NCBI RefSeq assembly: GCF_034190915.1
Contig: NW_026947496.1
Location: forward strand, 55,438,501-55,502,500
Source: Cavia porcellus
Lineage: Eukaryota; Chordata; Mammalia; Rodentia; Caviidae
DNA: 64,000 nt
Direction: 5' to 3'
Position numbers and translations under genes: made by a program. Numbering within the stretch: position 1 is the first letter of the stretch; each line of letters begins with the position of its first letter. A model generated the notes under the pieces. That model ran no database searches and was not told the origin of the DNA. It saw only the letters and a program-made list of their open reading frames with translations. Positions 1 through 12,869 of this stretch are shown here, piece by piece.

Positions 1-373
1 GAAATCATAAAGATTTTCTTAGACAAGAAACAAAAAGCATAGCCATAAAGGAATATATTTATAAATTCTACAACATTAAAATTAAAAACTTCTGTTTATG
101 AAGACACTACAAGGAATCTGAAAGATAAACTGTAACTAGGAGAAAAATGTGTGCAACACATTTAACTAATAAAGAGCTAGTATCCAGCATACTGTAATAC
201 TGCAAATCAAAAAGAGAGATAGCTCTATTTTAAAAGTGGGAATAAAAGAGACATTTCATAAAAGAGGAATCACCACTAACTCAAAAATGTATGGAAAAAA
301 AAGTTCATTAACAATCAGAAAATGTAAATTAATATAAAAGAAATTATTTCCTTCCTCTACACATTGTCAAATT

Positions 374-520
374 CTTTTTTTTTTTTTTTTCTTTTTTTGA
401 GACAAGTTTAGTTCAGGCTGACCTTGAGTTTACTGTTTCTAGGCTGGCCTTGAACTTGCAGTGATCTTCCTGCCTCAGCCTCTGGAGTGCTGAGATTACA
501 CAAGTACACCACCATGCCCT
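374..520 (-). mobile_element. B1-like (7SL) SINE
   Basis: Reverse orientation with T-tail, TTTTTTTGAGACAAG, a doubled GGCTGACCTTGAG/GGCTGGCCTTGAA block and GTGCTGAGATTACA. Confidence 0.85.
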
Positions 521-2104
521 ACCACCCTGTTAAAATATGAACAATATAAGTGTACTGGCATAAAAATAGAACTGGGAAAACTCTCCTACACTGTCAGTGA
601 GAGTGCCAATTGGAATAGATTGGTACAATCATCTTGGGAAATGGTTTAACATGATCCGGAAACATCAACACAGAATTGTTCCCAAAATGCCAGCACTTGG
701 ATTACTACGTACAGGGTTGACCCAAATAACTCATAAGCCCACCATGACACACGCACAGTGATGTTCATAACAATATTACCATTGACTCCAACTGGAAACC
801 CTCAACAGTGCAGTTTACAGAACAGATACACCACAGCATAGTTAGACAGTTGTCTAGCGGATAGCAGGAAAACAAAGGGACAAACCACAATCTATGCATC
901 ATTGGAAATAATCTGAAAAAAATTATGGAACGGAAACCAGTTAATGGGAGATCATATAAAAGACAATTCAATTTACACAAAGTTCAAGTGCAAGTAAAAC
1001 TAAAAAGTAAACCTGGAATACATATATAAATGATAAAACCACAAAGTAACGATCACCACAAAATTTAGGCTGTGGTAACCAGGTAGGAAGGAGAGGACAT
1101 GACGAGAATAGTCTCACAGGGAACCTCTGGGAAACTGCGATACCCTAAGATCAATGGTAGGTATGCCCACATTTAATCTGCACTCATGTGTTACAGACTG
1201 CTACATTTATTATGGTACTTCAAAGGAAATATATTAAGAAAATAAGTACACTCTGTAAACATACCAAAACCATACAAAAGGCAAACCCTAAATAAGTAAC
1301 TGAGCCCAGCAGTCCTTTCAAGCAATAAAGGCAACAGTAGCAGAGGCAAAGAAAGAAAACTGACCATCATGCAGAACTATGATCTACATCATCTACAAAG
1401 AGGCTAAATTCTGTAGATGGAATTCCTTGAAGAACAGGAGTCCCGTGAGATTTAGTTTTTCAAAGTGAGGCTGCATCCTTCAAACAGCCATGAACAGCAG
1501 ATGCAGGTATCGTCTTCCACGCTGCCTCTGCCTCACTCCCCCACAGTCCAGTTTTGTTCCTAAATCCTTCTTCATTATACAGGCTACATTCATCCTCTGC
1601 CAGTAACTGTTAATAGCCTAAAACTGGCTTAGAAACGATTCCCACTGCAACCCCAGTGATTTTACACCATACATTTAAAATCCTTCACTGCCTTGCCACT
1701 GCTTTTGAAATAAGGATAAAAATCCTTAACATTCCTGGTTAGAAGGTACTGTACAATGTAAGTCCAACCTACATTACCATCCTCATCTTGACCCTGCCTC
1801 ATACATATACACCCTTTCGCTGTGTTTCTGTCACTCTGACCAGCTTTCAATTTCTGGAACATATAGAGAAGCCCCTCCCGCCACTGGACCTTTGCACATG
1901 GTGGATCCACACCACCTTCCTGGAGTGGTGACCCCTCCCAAGTTAACTCCTGTGTGCACACGAGTACCCACAACACTGAGGAACACAGGAAATTCTCCTC
2001 GGACATATCCCCGCCCGTCCCCCATCACACCAGGTTACCCATCACATGCTTCCCAGGCAGTGTGAATCTTTTCTTGCGCAGCACTTTTCAGCGTCTTACT
2101 TTCT

Positions 2105-2265
2105 GTATGAGTGTATGATGAATATCTTCCTCCTCCTGAGATTGTAAGTACCATGAGCACAGGGATAATGTCTCAATTTGCTTACCATTGCAGGCTTCAG
2201 TACTTTAATAGGGAACCTGACACACAGTAGGGACCTTAACTCTCTTGAAGGAACGGACTGATGTA
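2105..2265 (+). mobile_element. MIR/L2-type ancient repeat
   Basis: GAGATTGTAAGTACCATGAG, CACAGGGATAATGTCTC and CTGACACACAGTAGGGACC follow the L2/MIR 3' consensus plan. Confidence 0.6.
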
Positions 2266-2460
2266 TAGTTACTCGAATGGGAAGTACTCATCCATTTAAA
2301 AGCCAGTGTTTTTGCCATTTAGGATAACAAACCCCCCCAGTGACACAAAACAAAGGCACCCTCAGGCAGAACTCACTGCCGCACTGCAACAGCACGGCCC
2401 TTCTTATCCTGGCAGATTATGCCTGAAATGAGATGACTAATGGAAGCAGGTTACACTGAC

Positions 2461-2548
2461 CTGTACAGGTGAAGGAAAGATCTGTGTAAAGACTAGAACA
2501 AAACCTGTACAGGTAAAGGGAAGATTTGTTTAAAGACTAGAGCAAAAC
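2461..2548 (+). repeat. 44-bp tandem duplication, two copies
   Basis: Unit CTGTACAGGTGAAGGAAAGA... at 2461-2504 is repeated at 2505-2548 with a handful of mismatches. It is not part of a recognised element. Confidence 0.9.
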
Positions 2549-3384
2549 TCCTTTCCCATAAACCATGAACAAGACTGGATCTTTATAATAAAATGTAATA
2601 TAAACCTAGGACTTGCCAAGTGAAGATGTGAAATTTGAAATTTACATGTGAAATCACAGATCACAGAAACACTTGGGAAAAATAAGAATGTGTAGCACCG
2701 TGGCACTCAGAATACACAGTTCACAACTGGAGTTTTGAAAGCTCAGTTTTCAATCAAGTGTTTAACAGAATGGAGATCTTTTACCAACAGTTTTATTCAG
2801 ATCACTTTAGCTTATACAGCATAAGTGAGCCCTTTAAACTAGTGTGTCCATTAAGACAAGTAGATAGGACATATGCTGACAACTGTAATTCTAAGCAGAA
2901 AGTTGAAAGTAAAGTCAGTTTCTTCCAGTAAGAAGTAAATGCTTATTTTCTTAAGCACTAAGATATGCTAAAGATGGAAATAAAATCTAAATTGACTGGC
3001 AAGTTTACTAGGAATAGCACGTGGTATTTAACACTGTGTGACAAGGTGCTTTATTCTTCGCGCAAGAAAAGTACCGTGAGTTTTAGGAAGAAATAAAACT
3101 GACATCTCCAAAGGACAATGCTGGGTGTATATATGCCCTGGGTTTATTCTGCAAGAAGAGTTGGGAGAAAATAAGGCCATGTCTCTTCACTTGCTACTCT
3201 GTCGTGTAAGGTACACTACACAATTATAAATCTGTGATGTAAAGTGGTATCTCATCCAGTACAAAACCAAGTGCAGGCCAGCTAAACAAAGGCAAGCAGC
3301 CGTGACACTGCAAGTGTGTTCTAGTACTCGTTGTGTTGGCATACACCTCACCACGTGTACATCAGACTTCCAATGGTATGCTCT

Positions 3385-3502
3385 TTCTCTTTTTGGTGCA
3401 GGATCACACAAGGTCTTGCTCTGTAGCTCAGTGGCCTCAAACCCAAAATATTCCTGCCTCAGTCTCTGCGTGCTGGGATTACAGGTGTGTCCCAACAGGT
3501 TG
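3385..3502 (-). mobile_element. B1-like SINE, diverged
   Basis: Reverse orientation: ACAAGGTCTTGCTCTGTAGC, TTCCTGCCTCAGTC and GTGCTGGGATTACAGGTGTG. Confidence 0.75.
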
Positions 3503-3540
3503 GGTCTGTAATTTTATATAGTTAAAAAAAATGGTATAGG

Positions 3541-3639
3541 GACCAGGGGTTTAGCTCAGCAGTGTAAGTGCCTGCTTGGCAAACAAAGTCGTAAGTTCGA
3601 TCCCCAGTACAGGAAAAAAAAAAAAAAAAAAAAAAAAAA
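3541..3639 (+). mobile_element. ID-like tRNA-derived SINE
   Basis: ACCAGGGGTTTAGCTCAGCA head, GTTCGATCCCCAGTACAGG and a long A-tail. Confidence 0.85.
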
Positions 3640-3964
3640 GATGTACCAAAACAATGAGAGAAACTCTCTAATATCGAGTTACTATTCAATTTAAATGTTA
3701 AGTCTGTATTTAGACAAACTCAAGCACTAACTGAATTATCAAATTATAAGGCTTATTTCATTTCACTCAGGGCTTAAAAACTTTCTTTTTCTCATTTATT
3801 TGTTCAGATGGGCCTCAGGTGCAAGCCACCACACTTTTTGCTTTATTCTCTTATGAATTATTCTGCAATGTTGGAGGGAAAAAATTATCCATTTACTGTA
3901 AGTTCTTAAATGCACATATAAGAAAATACACGGGGGGGGGGGTATTTGCTATACACCATACTAG

Positions 3965-4022
3965 AAAGTTAAGTAAAAAATATGAAAGTTGTAAAAGTTA
4001 AGTAAAAAATATGAAAGTTGTC
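3965..4022 (+). repeat. 29-bp tandem duplication, two copies
   Basis: Unit AAAGTTAAGTAAAAAATATG... starts at 3965 and again at 3994, almost identical. Confidence 0.9.
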
Positions 4023-4031
4023 TAGGAGTCC

Positions 4032-4074
4032 CCAAACCAGAAATCTTTTTTTTCCTCCAAACCAGAAATCTTTT
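4032..4074 (+). repeat. 25-bp spaced duplication
   Basis: CCAAACCAGAAATCTTTT occurs at 4032 and 4057, right after the 29-bp duplication. Confidence 0.85.
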
Positions 4075-7000
4075 ATCAACATTAATATGTTTCTATAGGA
4101 TTCTGATCTGTGAACATATTTCTCTAATGTGACTGAGCTGTTGGGCACCTACAGCTCATGAATTCTGCTCTTTCCATTCAGTGTCCTAGTTGATGTTTTC
4201 ATGGCAGTCTGGTATTGCCGCCTATTCTTCCAATTCTAACTCACTGCCCTTGACAGTGGACTTTTTGATGGAGTTACCTTGACAGTGACAGTACATCCAG
4301 CATTGAGGACCATGCCTGCCCTAGCGGGTGCCAAGTACAATCACAACTCAACCACATTCTCAACTGATTTAAACAAAGCACAAAGAACAGAACTACTTAC
4401 AACCTAAATATTTCAGATAAACAGGTTTGATCTAAGAAAGTTGCCATGTAGGGGCCTGCCCATTGGAAATAGGGCTGAATCAATGGACACAGTCATTTCC
4501 TAAGTTATATCACAGATCACTCCATCGTCCCTGCTTAGACGCATAATCTGGAGAAGAAAAGGGTGTGGGATACACCCTGGAATTGAACTGGCTCCCATTT
4601 TCTGTCCCTAGACATTGTGAAACACAGGTATAGGCTTTGACATGGTCAAATCTTTCCCATGGATCCTGCTAGCCAGCCTCAATATCACACTCCAGGATGA
4701 CACTGCTCAATGAGTAGCTCGAGCAAGTGACCTAATACCTTCAACCATCCACACTCCCACACGCTTCTCTTTCACATGATGGAGAACCCATACACCTCCA
4801 AACCATGGACCTGTCTCACTCCTAGGTTCGTACACAACCCAGTTACACACTTCTTTTGTCATTGACTGGATATGTAACAACTGTGTGAGTGCATGTGTAC
4901 CATGACCACGATATAATGAGAACGTTCATTAAAGGGTTGTACAAAAGGTAAATTTGCACTGTGTAAAGAGATTAAACTGCTCATGTTCACTGAAACCCTT
5001 TACTGAATTAGAAAACTTTTCATGCAATAAACATTTTCTGAGTGTCATTACTGTCATTTTGCTAAGTGCTGGGGTGCCAAACTGAGTAAGACTTTTGCTC
5101 TCTAGGACATTCACAATTCAGATTTCTTTGGGGGTCTTTTTCCTTCAATCAGTGTTTAACAATGAAATCACACAATTATGCCTCACAAATTCATATATCT
5201 TGAGATTAAACCTGTATCACAGCCCACATATGACTGTTCACTTCAAACTGTATTTTTTTTTCCTCAGAATGGTAGTTGGCTTTTCTTCACTATTTTAAAT
5301 CAACACATTAAAATAATATAATTGTCTATTTCAAATTCTTCTCAAACTGAGAGTTGGCTTTGGTTCTTTAATGCTTTCTTATTAATATTCAGAAATACTA
5401 CATAAGAATTCCCCATGCAACAATTAGATAAAGCTGTGTGTCCACAGGAAACATGCATTGCCTTCATGGCAAAGGCTCTGCACTCCAATCAGGCTTCTTT
5501 CTCTCCCTTAGGCACAGAGAACACACCCGGGGAAGCAAGGAGTGAGCCCCTGTATCTGGCAGTCTCAAGCTCCAGTGGGAGTTTTTATGCGTTCAATTTA
5601 GGCTAAACCAGCAGCACAGACTGCCCAGAGCGCCTGAAGTCCAACCCTAATGTCCCAGGGCAGGCAACCTTCCTTCAGGCCTTGAGAATAACCAATATGC
5701 TTCTTGGAAAGGATAAAGATAAGGAGGGTAATTCTTTGAAGCAGCAGCCTTTTAAGCTTCCAATCAAGTATCCCACTGCTAAAAAATGTATGGCGTGTAC
5801 CAACAAAACATTTTGCCATCTCTAAATTATTAGGGAATCTGAAATTTTTTCTTAAAAATAAAGCCGAAGTATTACGGTCTTTCTGAACCCTCAAACAACT
5901 GTTTTATGGGCTCCCTGTGGTAAATGTATCTTACTTAGGAAGTGATGACAACAGAATAAATGTATAAATCAAAATCACAGCTTAGAATATTACAAAGCTT
6001 TACAGAAAAAGGAGGTAAGACAGGTACAGAAAAACATGACCTGCCTTGTGAAAGTACTAATTTATCACTTTCACAAAAGCAAGAAACTCCTGGACAGAAA
6101 AAAAAAAAAAAAAAAACAATGGAAATATCAAATTGCTAACATTTTCTTTAGTATAAACTACTTAAACGGCCACACAAATGAGAACATCTAAATATGGGAT
6201 CAGAAATTTGCTGATAACCATCCACTAAAATTCAATTTATTGAATTCTTTCGACACTGCTATTATTGGTATTTCTGAAATAAAAATGATTTCCTGGAAAA
6301 GTATTTAAGCTGAGAACATTAAATGAATAATCAGTAATAAATTATCTACAATAACTATCATATACTTCACTTAAAATCTGGAAATGTGCCTTAAGGAGGC
6401 CCTTCTCCAAACACCCCATAGCCAAGAACACACTCTGGAGTTCTATTTATTGTTTTCCCAGCTCTATTTATTCAAGAGAGTGGTCAGAGCAGGAAATGGG
6501 ACAAGTCAAATGCTCACAATCAATCTCATCACCTTCACAACACGCTGTGACTGTAATTAATCCTGTATTTATTTAGGGGACTTCACACCCCTTACATTAA
6601 GACAGCAACTCCCTGCTGGCTTCAGCTGAGATAATTATGTTATAACAAGTGTTGGGTTTCAATCATAATAGGCAGAAGAAAAAGGAAATTGTACTTGAAG
6701 TTGTCAGTTTTTTAAAAGAGCTTGCTTGCGACTCCATTCAAAGGACGCTCTTGACAAAGCTCTCCTTAAACAGCACGCTCTCTAAGTGAGATAACCACTA
6801 TATGCCACATTAATCAATGTAAGCTTCTCCTCTGAATGGGATGTTGAAGACATCCAAGCACGGGGAAATCCTGCATGAGGTATGCAACACTGGTTTACAA
6901 AACCTTGGTAAATCAATCACCACCCACACTGCCTTGATCCTGTGGGTCTCTTCTCAAGAGCTTTGAGGTTAAAAAAAAAAAAAACACAAGAACAAGGAAG

Positions 7001-7691
7001 TGAAGTAAAACATTTGTTCACTCTGTAAATTACAGCTCAAGCAAGCCAAAACTAAGAGCCTGAGAAGTCCAGAGCCACTTACCAGAGACTAAAATGAGAA
7101 AGAAGAGAAACCAATCTAACACAGCCACCCAGCCACAGAGGGACCTGATCCATAGGAGGTCCTTCAGACAGAGGCACAGATCTCAGTGCTGACTTGCCTC
7201 TGGAAATGGTGACTTTTTCACAAGAACTACCAATCACACTTTCTTCTTTAAACTGCTTTTCCTCAAAAAAAAAAAAAAAAAAGTAATGTAAAAATGTAAA
7301 GGTTTACCCAACTTATTTTTACAAACCTTCTCTATTTCATCAACATATTAAAATCCTGATACCTAGGGTACACGTATAAGAAAGAATGACAAATGAAACC
7401 TGTTTGGAAATTTCCAAAAAACTCTCAAATATACCAACCACCTGATTCTCCAATGCCTGGATTCATAATGATTAGAATGCCTATGTATATTAAGCTCCTC
7501 TGAATATCTTGAAAATATTTCATTATCTTTCAGCAGCATTTTAGGTTCTTGAATAATCAAAATGTCTAAGAAACTGAGCATCACTGATTTGGGTTCCAGT
7601 TAAAAAACAAAACATGGTCTCCAAGAACTGAAAAGGACATTAGATTAAAAACTAAGAAAATATAAATAAACGTTAATTAATAATAATGTAT

Positions 7692-7808
7692 TGCTGAGTG
7701 TGGCGGCGCATGCCTGTAATCCCAGCACTCAAGAGGCTGAGGTAAGCAGATTGTGGAGAGTTCAAGGCCAGCTTGACCTATACAGCAAGACTCTGTCTCA
7801 AAAAAAAA
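7692..7808 (+). mobile_element. B1-like SINE
   Basis: GCTGAGTGTGGCGGCGCATG, TAATCCCAGCACTCAAGAGG, CAAGGCCAGCTTGACC and CTCTGTCTCAAAAAAAA. Confidence 0.88.
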
Positions 7809-9429
7809 GTATTGACACTGATTCATTAATTGTGACAATTACACCGTTCCAATGGAGAAAGTTAGTACTACAGAAACTTAAGTGTGTGGGTATTCAGGAA
7901 TTCTCTGTACTACCTTTGCAATTTTTCTGTAAGCCTAAAACTATTCAAAAATAACAATTCTATCTGGAAAAAAAACCAAGTAGAATAAAATTACAAATTA
8001 AAAAAAAAAACAAAAGAAAGAAAGAAAAATACCCCCATAAAGCTTTAATGTTCAGATATATATTGTTAGGTTTTTTAAAACACTTAGTTACAAGGCACAT
8101 TCATATCTTATAAAGGGTTATTTTAGTCTTAAACCTGTAGGAACATTTGTAATCCCATGATTTACTGGCACATTTCCTGTAAGAGGAGTCTAATGAAGAA
8201 CCACGGTCCCTGGTGGGCACCACTGAACTCCTACCGATAAGGTGAAGAGCCATTAAGTAAATCCTTTCCATGTGAAGCCACACCAAATAGACCCAAGTGA
8301 GAGCATACTGGCTGTACTAATCTTTTCTTATGGAGATAAAACCCACTTCCATACAGGATGAATTTGTGGGTTTAATTAAAAATAAACAGTAAAACTAAAG
8401 AGCAACCTGACATGCCAGAATAAGTACCTTACCAAGAATGATTTCAATTCAAAGAAGGTTTAACTTACTTGAAATTATGCACAACTGTTTCTTGAAATTT
8501 CTACATGCAACTCATTAATAGCAAATGCAACACTTAACATTTACCGTTTGTCAGAGAAGTAACTTCCCATACAAAAGTGAAACCACCTATAGGACCTGAT
8601 TACTACAAAGCAAGGCTGAATTGAACAGATTCCTGAAACTGCTGGAGACGAGTATCAGTGACAGGGGTGACAACAGTAGATATCATAGCTTTGGCTCAAA
8701 ATAGTGTTGTGGAATTACAGCAATGTCCTTATAAGGTCACTGTACGTCCCTACATACTCTTCTCTGACAAGTTATCAATCACTCTTGCCCAAGTGGACCC
8801 TGGGGTTGAATGTGTACTACAGTAGAGAGAACATTTTCACCCCACCATGACGAAGGCAACCAGACAAGGACACATACTGGCCCACAGTCTTCCTGCCCTG
8901 GAATTTAAGCCAGAGGCTTGGTTTATCTCTACTGAGTATACGGATACATCAAAGCAGAACTGTGAAGAGTTGTCCCTTCCTCCACCAGAGGGACAGGGTA
9001 GAGGGCCAATGCCTTGCAAAAAGCAGCCACATCTGACCACAGGTAGAGGGCACACACCTTAAGCTCTTCAGGCCCAGCTGTTTCCCACTCCTGAGTTCCA
9101 GAAGATATCCTGTAGTCTCCTAATAAAACTCTTTTACCATCAAAGTCTGAACGAATTTCTCTTATTGTAACCAACTGGCTCAAAGTCAATAATCCTGACA
9201 GTTTCTAGCACACAGACCAGAGATATAAGGATTTTGTATTTGGTCCTGTTACTAAAACCTCATGGCCAAGGCTAACAGGAGACACTCTTATTCAGCAATA
9301 AAGGATACTCTGAGGATAAACTATGATCCAAATACAAACAGCCTCACATTCACTCTTGTCCTTCCAGCACAACACAGCAACCAGGAAATCTGTTCAACAT
9401 GTTGCACCCATGTTTTCCTTGTCTTTTCC

Positions 9430-9800
9430 TCTGTGTAATTATTATCCTAGCCTGGAATGCACCCACTCCTGATTATTATTATATTCATATGGGTAACACA
9501 GTTCCATGCAACCAGACAGCATTTTTACATTTTGCTGTTTAATGTACATCCCTTCTTTGTCCAAATTCTTCTCTATACATCTTCCCCAGCTGTGACCCAA
9601 ATGTTCCTGCCCTCCTCTTTCTGCATGTTCCTTAGAGGCCTCAAGTCAAATTTCCAAGACTGAACTCATCTTCTCTCCCAACCTATAGACCCTGTGCAAT
9701 AACATGACATATCAATAAATGCATCCTCTATGGCCCAGCTGAGTAGCCAAGTCAAACCCTGGGTCTCACCCTTCACTTCTGCCACAAAGCAATCACTCTG
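9430..9800 (+). mobile_element. LINE-2-like fragment, ancient
   Basis: TATCCTAGCCTGGAATGCAC and a following pyrimidine-rich tract (CTTCCCCAGCTGTGACCC) resemble L2 3' sequence; divergence is high. Confidence 0.45.
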
Positions 9801-9915
9801 ATGTGCTTCCTCAGTCCCTGCACATCTCTACTGGAGCCACTAGCAGGTTCAGCACAACAGTCTGCTTAAACCTATATTTTCCACAAGGATGCTCACCTTG
9901 AAGATGACATTTCTC

Positions 9916-9998
9916 AAATGTGGTGGTGCCATCTCTATAATTTCAGCACTCAGAAGCCTGAATTACACAGTGAGAACCTCACTACAAAACAAAATGAA
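9916..9998 (+). mobile_element. B1-like SINE fragment
   Basis: TGTGGTGGTGCCATCTCTAT, TTTCAGCACTCAGAAGCC and CACAGTGAGAACC. Confidence 0.6.
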
Positions 9999-10264
9999 AA
10001 AACAAACAATGGTATGTCTCTGTTACTCATAAGAGCATCCCCAACACCAACGTTGTGTGTCACCTGGCACACTGCATGGCTAAATAATGCTCAAAAAGAA
10101 TTGCATTATTCCACTTGTTTTTTTAATGTTGATGCTGTATCTCTCTTCCCAATCTCTGTGTTTTGGGCAGATAACCAGAAATAACAACAAGCAAAAGAGA
10201 TACATGCATATATCCATGTGGTTCTGAGGAGCACAATTCTATCCCCTACTATCTTGATTATTTT

Positions 10265-10740
10265 TCTCTCATGGCAAGGACAAAACACCTGACCTCCAAA
10301 GTTTGGGAAGGGAAGGTTTATTCCTTTTTTTTTTGTCTTTTTCCTTTTTATCGGTACCAGGGATCGAACTCACGACTGCCTGCTTTCAAGGCAGGCGCTT
10401 ATGCTGCTGAGCTAAATCCCCAGCCCCCGAAGGTTTATTTCTTATAGGTTGGACGTTTCAGTCCACACTCAGTTGGCTCTAAAGGCAAAATGGCATGGTT
10501 GAGGGGCAATGGTTCACAGTGACCACAAACAGCGTCAACAGAACAACAAGGAGAAAAACATACCTTCTTCCCACTATTACACTATATGCTGGCTCCACCC
10601 CTGGGCAGGTGTAACACTCATATCCCAATCTGAGCACTAGACAACAAACAATCACAAATGCTAGATTTGGCCACCCCCATAATTGCATGAGGCTTGGGGG
10701 AGAGGGGATTTGAACATAAACCATAACACCTTCCAAAGCA
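10265..10740 (-). mobile_element. Old LTR-like repeat in reverse orientation, split by an ID SINE
   Basis: The text AAGGGAAGGTTTATT, GGTTGGACGTTTCAGTCCA, TTGGCTCTAAAGGC and CATGGTTGAGGGGCAA resembles reverse-oriented MaLR-type LTRs. A young ID SINE interrupts it at 10323-10428. Family assignment is tentative. Confidence 0.45.
10323..10428 (-). mobile_element. ID-like tRNA-derived SINE (young)
   Basis: Reverse orientation. It shows an intact tRNA-like head with the A box (TAGCTCAGC) and B box (GTTCGATCC), a GGTACCGATAAAAAGGAAAA tail and 11-bp TSD GAAGGTTTATT at 10312-10322 and 10429-10439. Confidence 0.9.
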
Positions 10741-11559
10741 CATCATCAGTATAAAGGAAGCAAACAGAACAGTTTAAAGCAATGTAAAACCTTAAATTAT
10801 CAAAAATTGTAAGATTTTTGGTGCTGAACTAGTTTAGGTTCACTTACAACTGAAGAAACTGAAGCTCAAGATTTATAAAATAGATATAACTATTTAGTGA
10901 GAAACTGTTTCCCGCTACAAATTTCCCATGTTAGTGTCCAAAGGGTCATAAAATCCTATTTAGGGGGAAAGAACACTACAAAGCAATGAAAAAGTAAATG
11001 TAACAAGGGAATTAAGAGTTAACTATTTGTCAGTTCTATGCAAATACAGTTAGTATTTCAGAGACAAATTTTTTTCTTTCATGACTACTTCACTTTTAAA
11101 AATTATACTCATGGAATGGGAGTGTACTCAATTGTAGAATGTTCATCTTGCTGCACTAGAAAAAAAAGTGATTTCACACATTAATTATAACCTCAGATTT
11201 GTTCTGAAAAAAGCCAGGATTTAAGATTTTAATTTTATTTAAAAAATAAAATAAAAATGTTAAAATTACAAAACCAAAATATCTTACTTGGTCCCTTGTC
11301 ATTTCAGAGTAGACCATGAGTTAAAATCAAACAGTTTTAATGTCAAATTTTCTTTAATGAGCATATTTTCCTTTTACAATGACAAATATTTCATTTATTG
11401 GTTAAAATATACCTAATGGATGTTGTATTATGAAAGGAGATGACTTATTGGGTACCATTATAAGTATAAAACAAGTTAGAAAATGATAGGTGCAGTGTAA
11501 CTTCCACTGGTTTAACAATGAGCTAACTACAGACGAAATATTAAAATACAAATAATGGT

Positions 11560-11628
11560 TGCATGTTGAAGTAACTTTCTGAGGTCACATGGCTAATAAG
11601 AAGTATAGCTGGAACACATTACATTTCA
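11560..11628 (+). mobile_element. MIR fragment
   Basis: GAAGTAACTTTCTGAGGTCA, CATGGCTAATAAGAAG and TAGCTGGAACACATTAC match the MIR core. Confidence 0.6.
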
Positions 11629-11749
11629 TTTTTTCCAACCTGCTCATACAAAGGGTATATAAGCTACATTTTTGAGGGGCAGAACTATCAATGTTTCTAA
11701 TGATGGCTGCCCACCAGGGTAGAATCGAAGGAAATTGGATTTTGTTTAT

Positions 11750-11893
11750 TTTTTGTCTTTTTTGAGACAGAGTCTCACTGTGCAGTGCAGGCTGACCTTG
11801 AGCTCACTTTGTGGCCCAGGCTCATACTTGCAATGATCCTCCTCAGCCTCCCAAATGTTGAGAATAGAGGCATGCACCACTATGCCTGGCTTT
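11750..11893 (-). mobile_element. B1-like SINE (quasi-dimeric)
   Basis: Reverse orientation: TTTTGAGACAGAGTCTCACT, CAGGCTGACCTTGAGCTCAC, a second CAGGCTCATACTTGCAATGA and CATGCACCACTATGCC. Confidence 0.85.
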
Positions 11894-11904
11894 GGCAAAC
11901 TATC

Positions 11905-11999
11905 TTTTTTTATTTTTATCTTTTTGGTACCAGGGATTGAACTCACAACCTTGCGCTTGCCAGGCAGATGCTTATGGCACTGAGCTAAATCCCTAGGTC
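11905..11999 (-). mobile_element. ID-like tRNA-derived SINE next to a B1
   Basis: Reverse orientation: GGTACCAGGGATTGAACTCA and GAGCTAAATCCCTAGG. It directly follows the B1-like SINE at 11750-11893, so the two could be one composite insertion. Confidence 0.82.
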
Positions 12000-12869
12000 T
12001 TCCCCCCACGATTCTGAATGTAACTGAACAATTCAATAAAAATAAGCTACAGCTGATTCACATTTTTAAAAGCTATATTTTCTTTAAACAATGGAAAATG
12101 CTCCTTGAATTGGTTCTAGGAGGTACTATTGAATTTTAACTACAATTCAGTGTGCTCACAAGGACTGTGAGAGGAACTGGTATGACAGGACATGCTCCCT
12201 ACAGTGACACAAGAGGGAAAGAGATGGCATATAAATTAGTACAATATGATAGAGGCAAGTGTTACGAGAACATCTACGAGGAGACAAACTCCTTTCCCTC
12301 TGAGAAACTTCTCTGAAGGGAGGCTTTTGTCTTTTTCTCTCCCACATTCCGTGGGAGAAGACAACTAGTTACACATATGGCACATGAGGAAAAATACCTG
12401 GAACTGGACGATGTGACAGTAAGGCAGACCAAACTTTTATAACCCATGACCTCAAACAAATCAATTCCTCCTCTTGGAGCCATTTAGGGAATATGTGTGG
12501 TTAAGGGCACTGTATGAATCTTCTGGTAGGGCTACAGAAAAGGGTAATAGGAGTACTTTTTCAGAAAACTATGTGCAAAATCTGTAACTAGAACAAAAAT
12601 CCAAGAGCTTTCATTTTTAAGATTTGCAGAGGAGTTGAGAGCACATGAGGTGAGTTCCAGTGCATTGGTGCTAGCCCAGGGAGAGCTTTGGACCATCACC
12701 CACAATGGTTAGGAGCCCACCCAGATTCCTGGAACACCGGAGGTAGCAAGGGAGGTTCTGTGGGCCTGACTGGACCACACTCAGCAACCTCCATTCAGTC
12801 CCAGGAGCCAAGGGCATAGGAGGCGATTTCCAACACACCCAGGGGAAGCTTTGGAACATCACTTAAAAC

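Noticed and set aside
8630..9215. Possible class I LTR (AATAAAACTC followed by a tail)
   Set aside because: No paired ends, TSD or second copy could be found, so it was not listed as an element.
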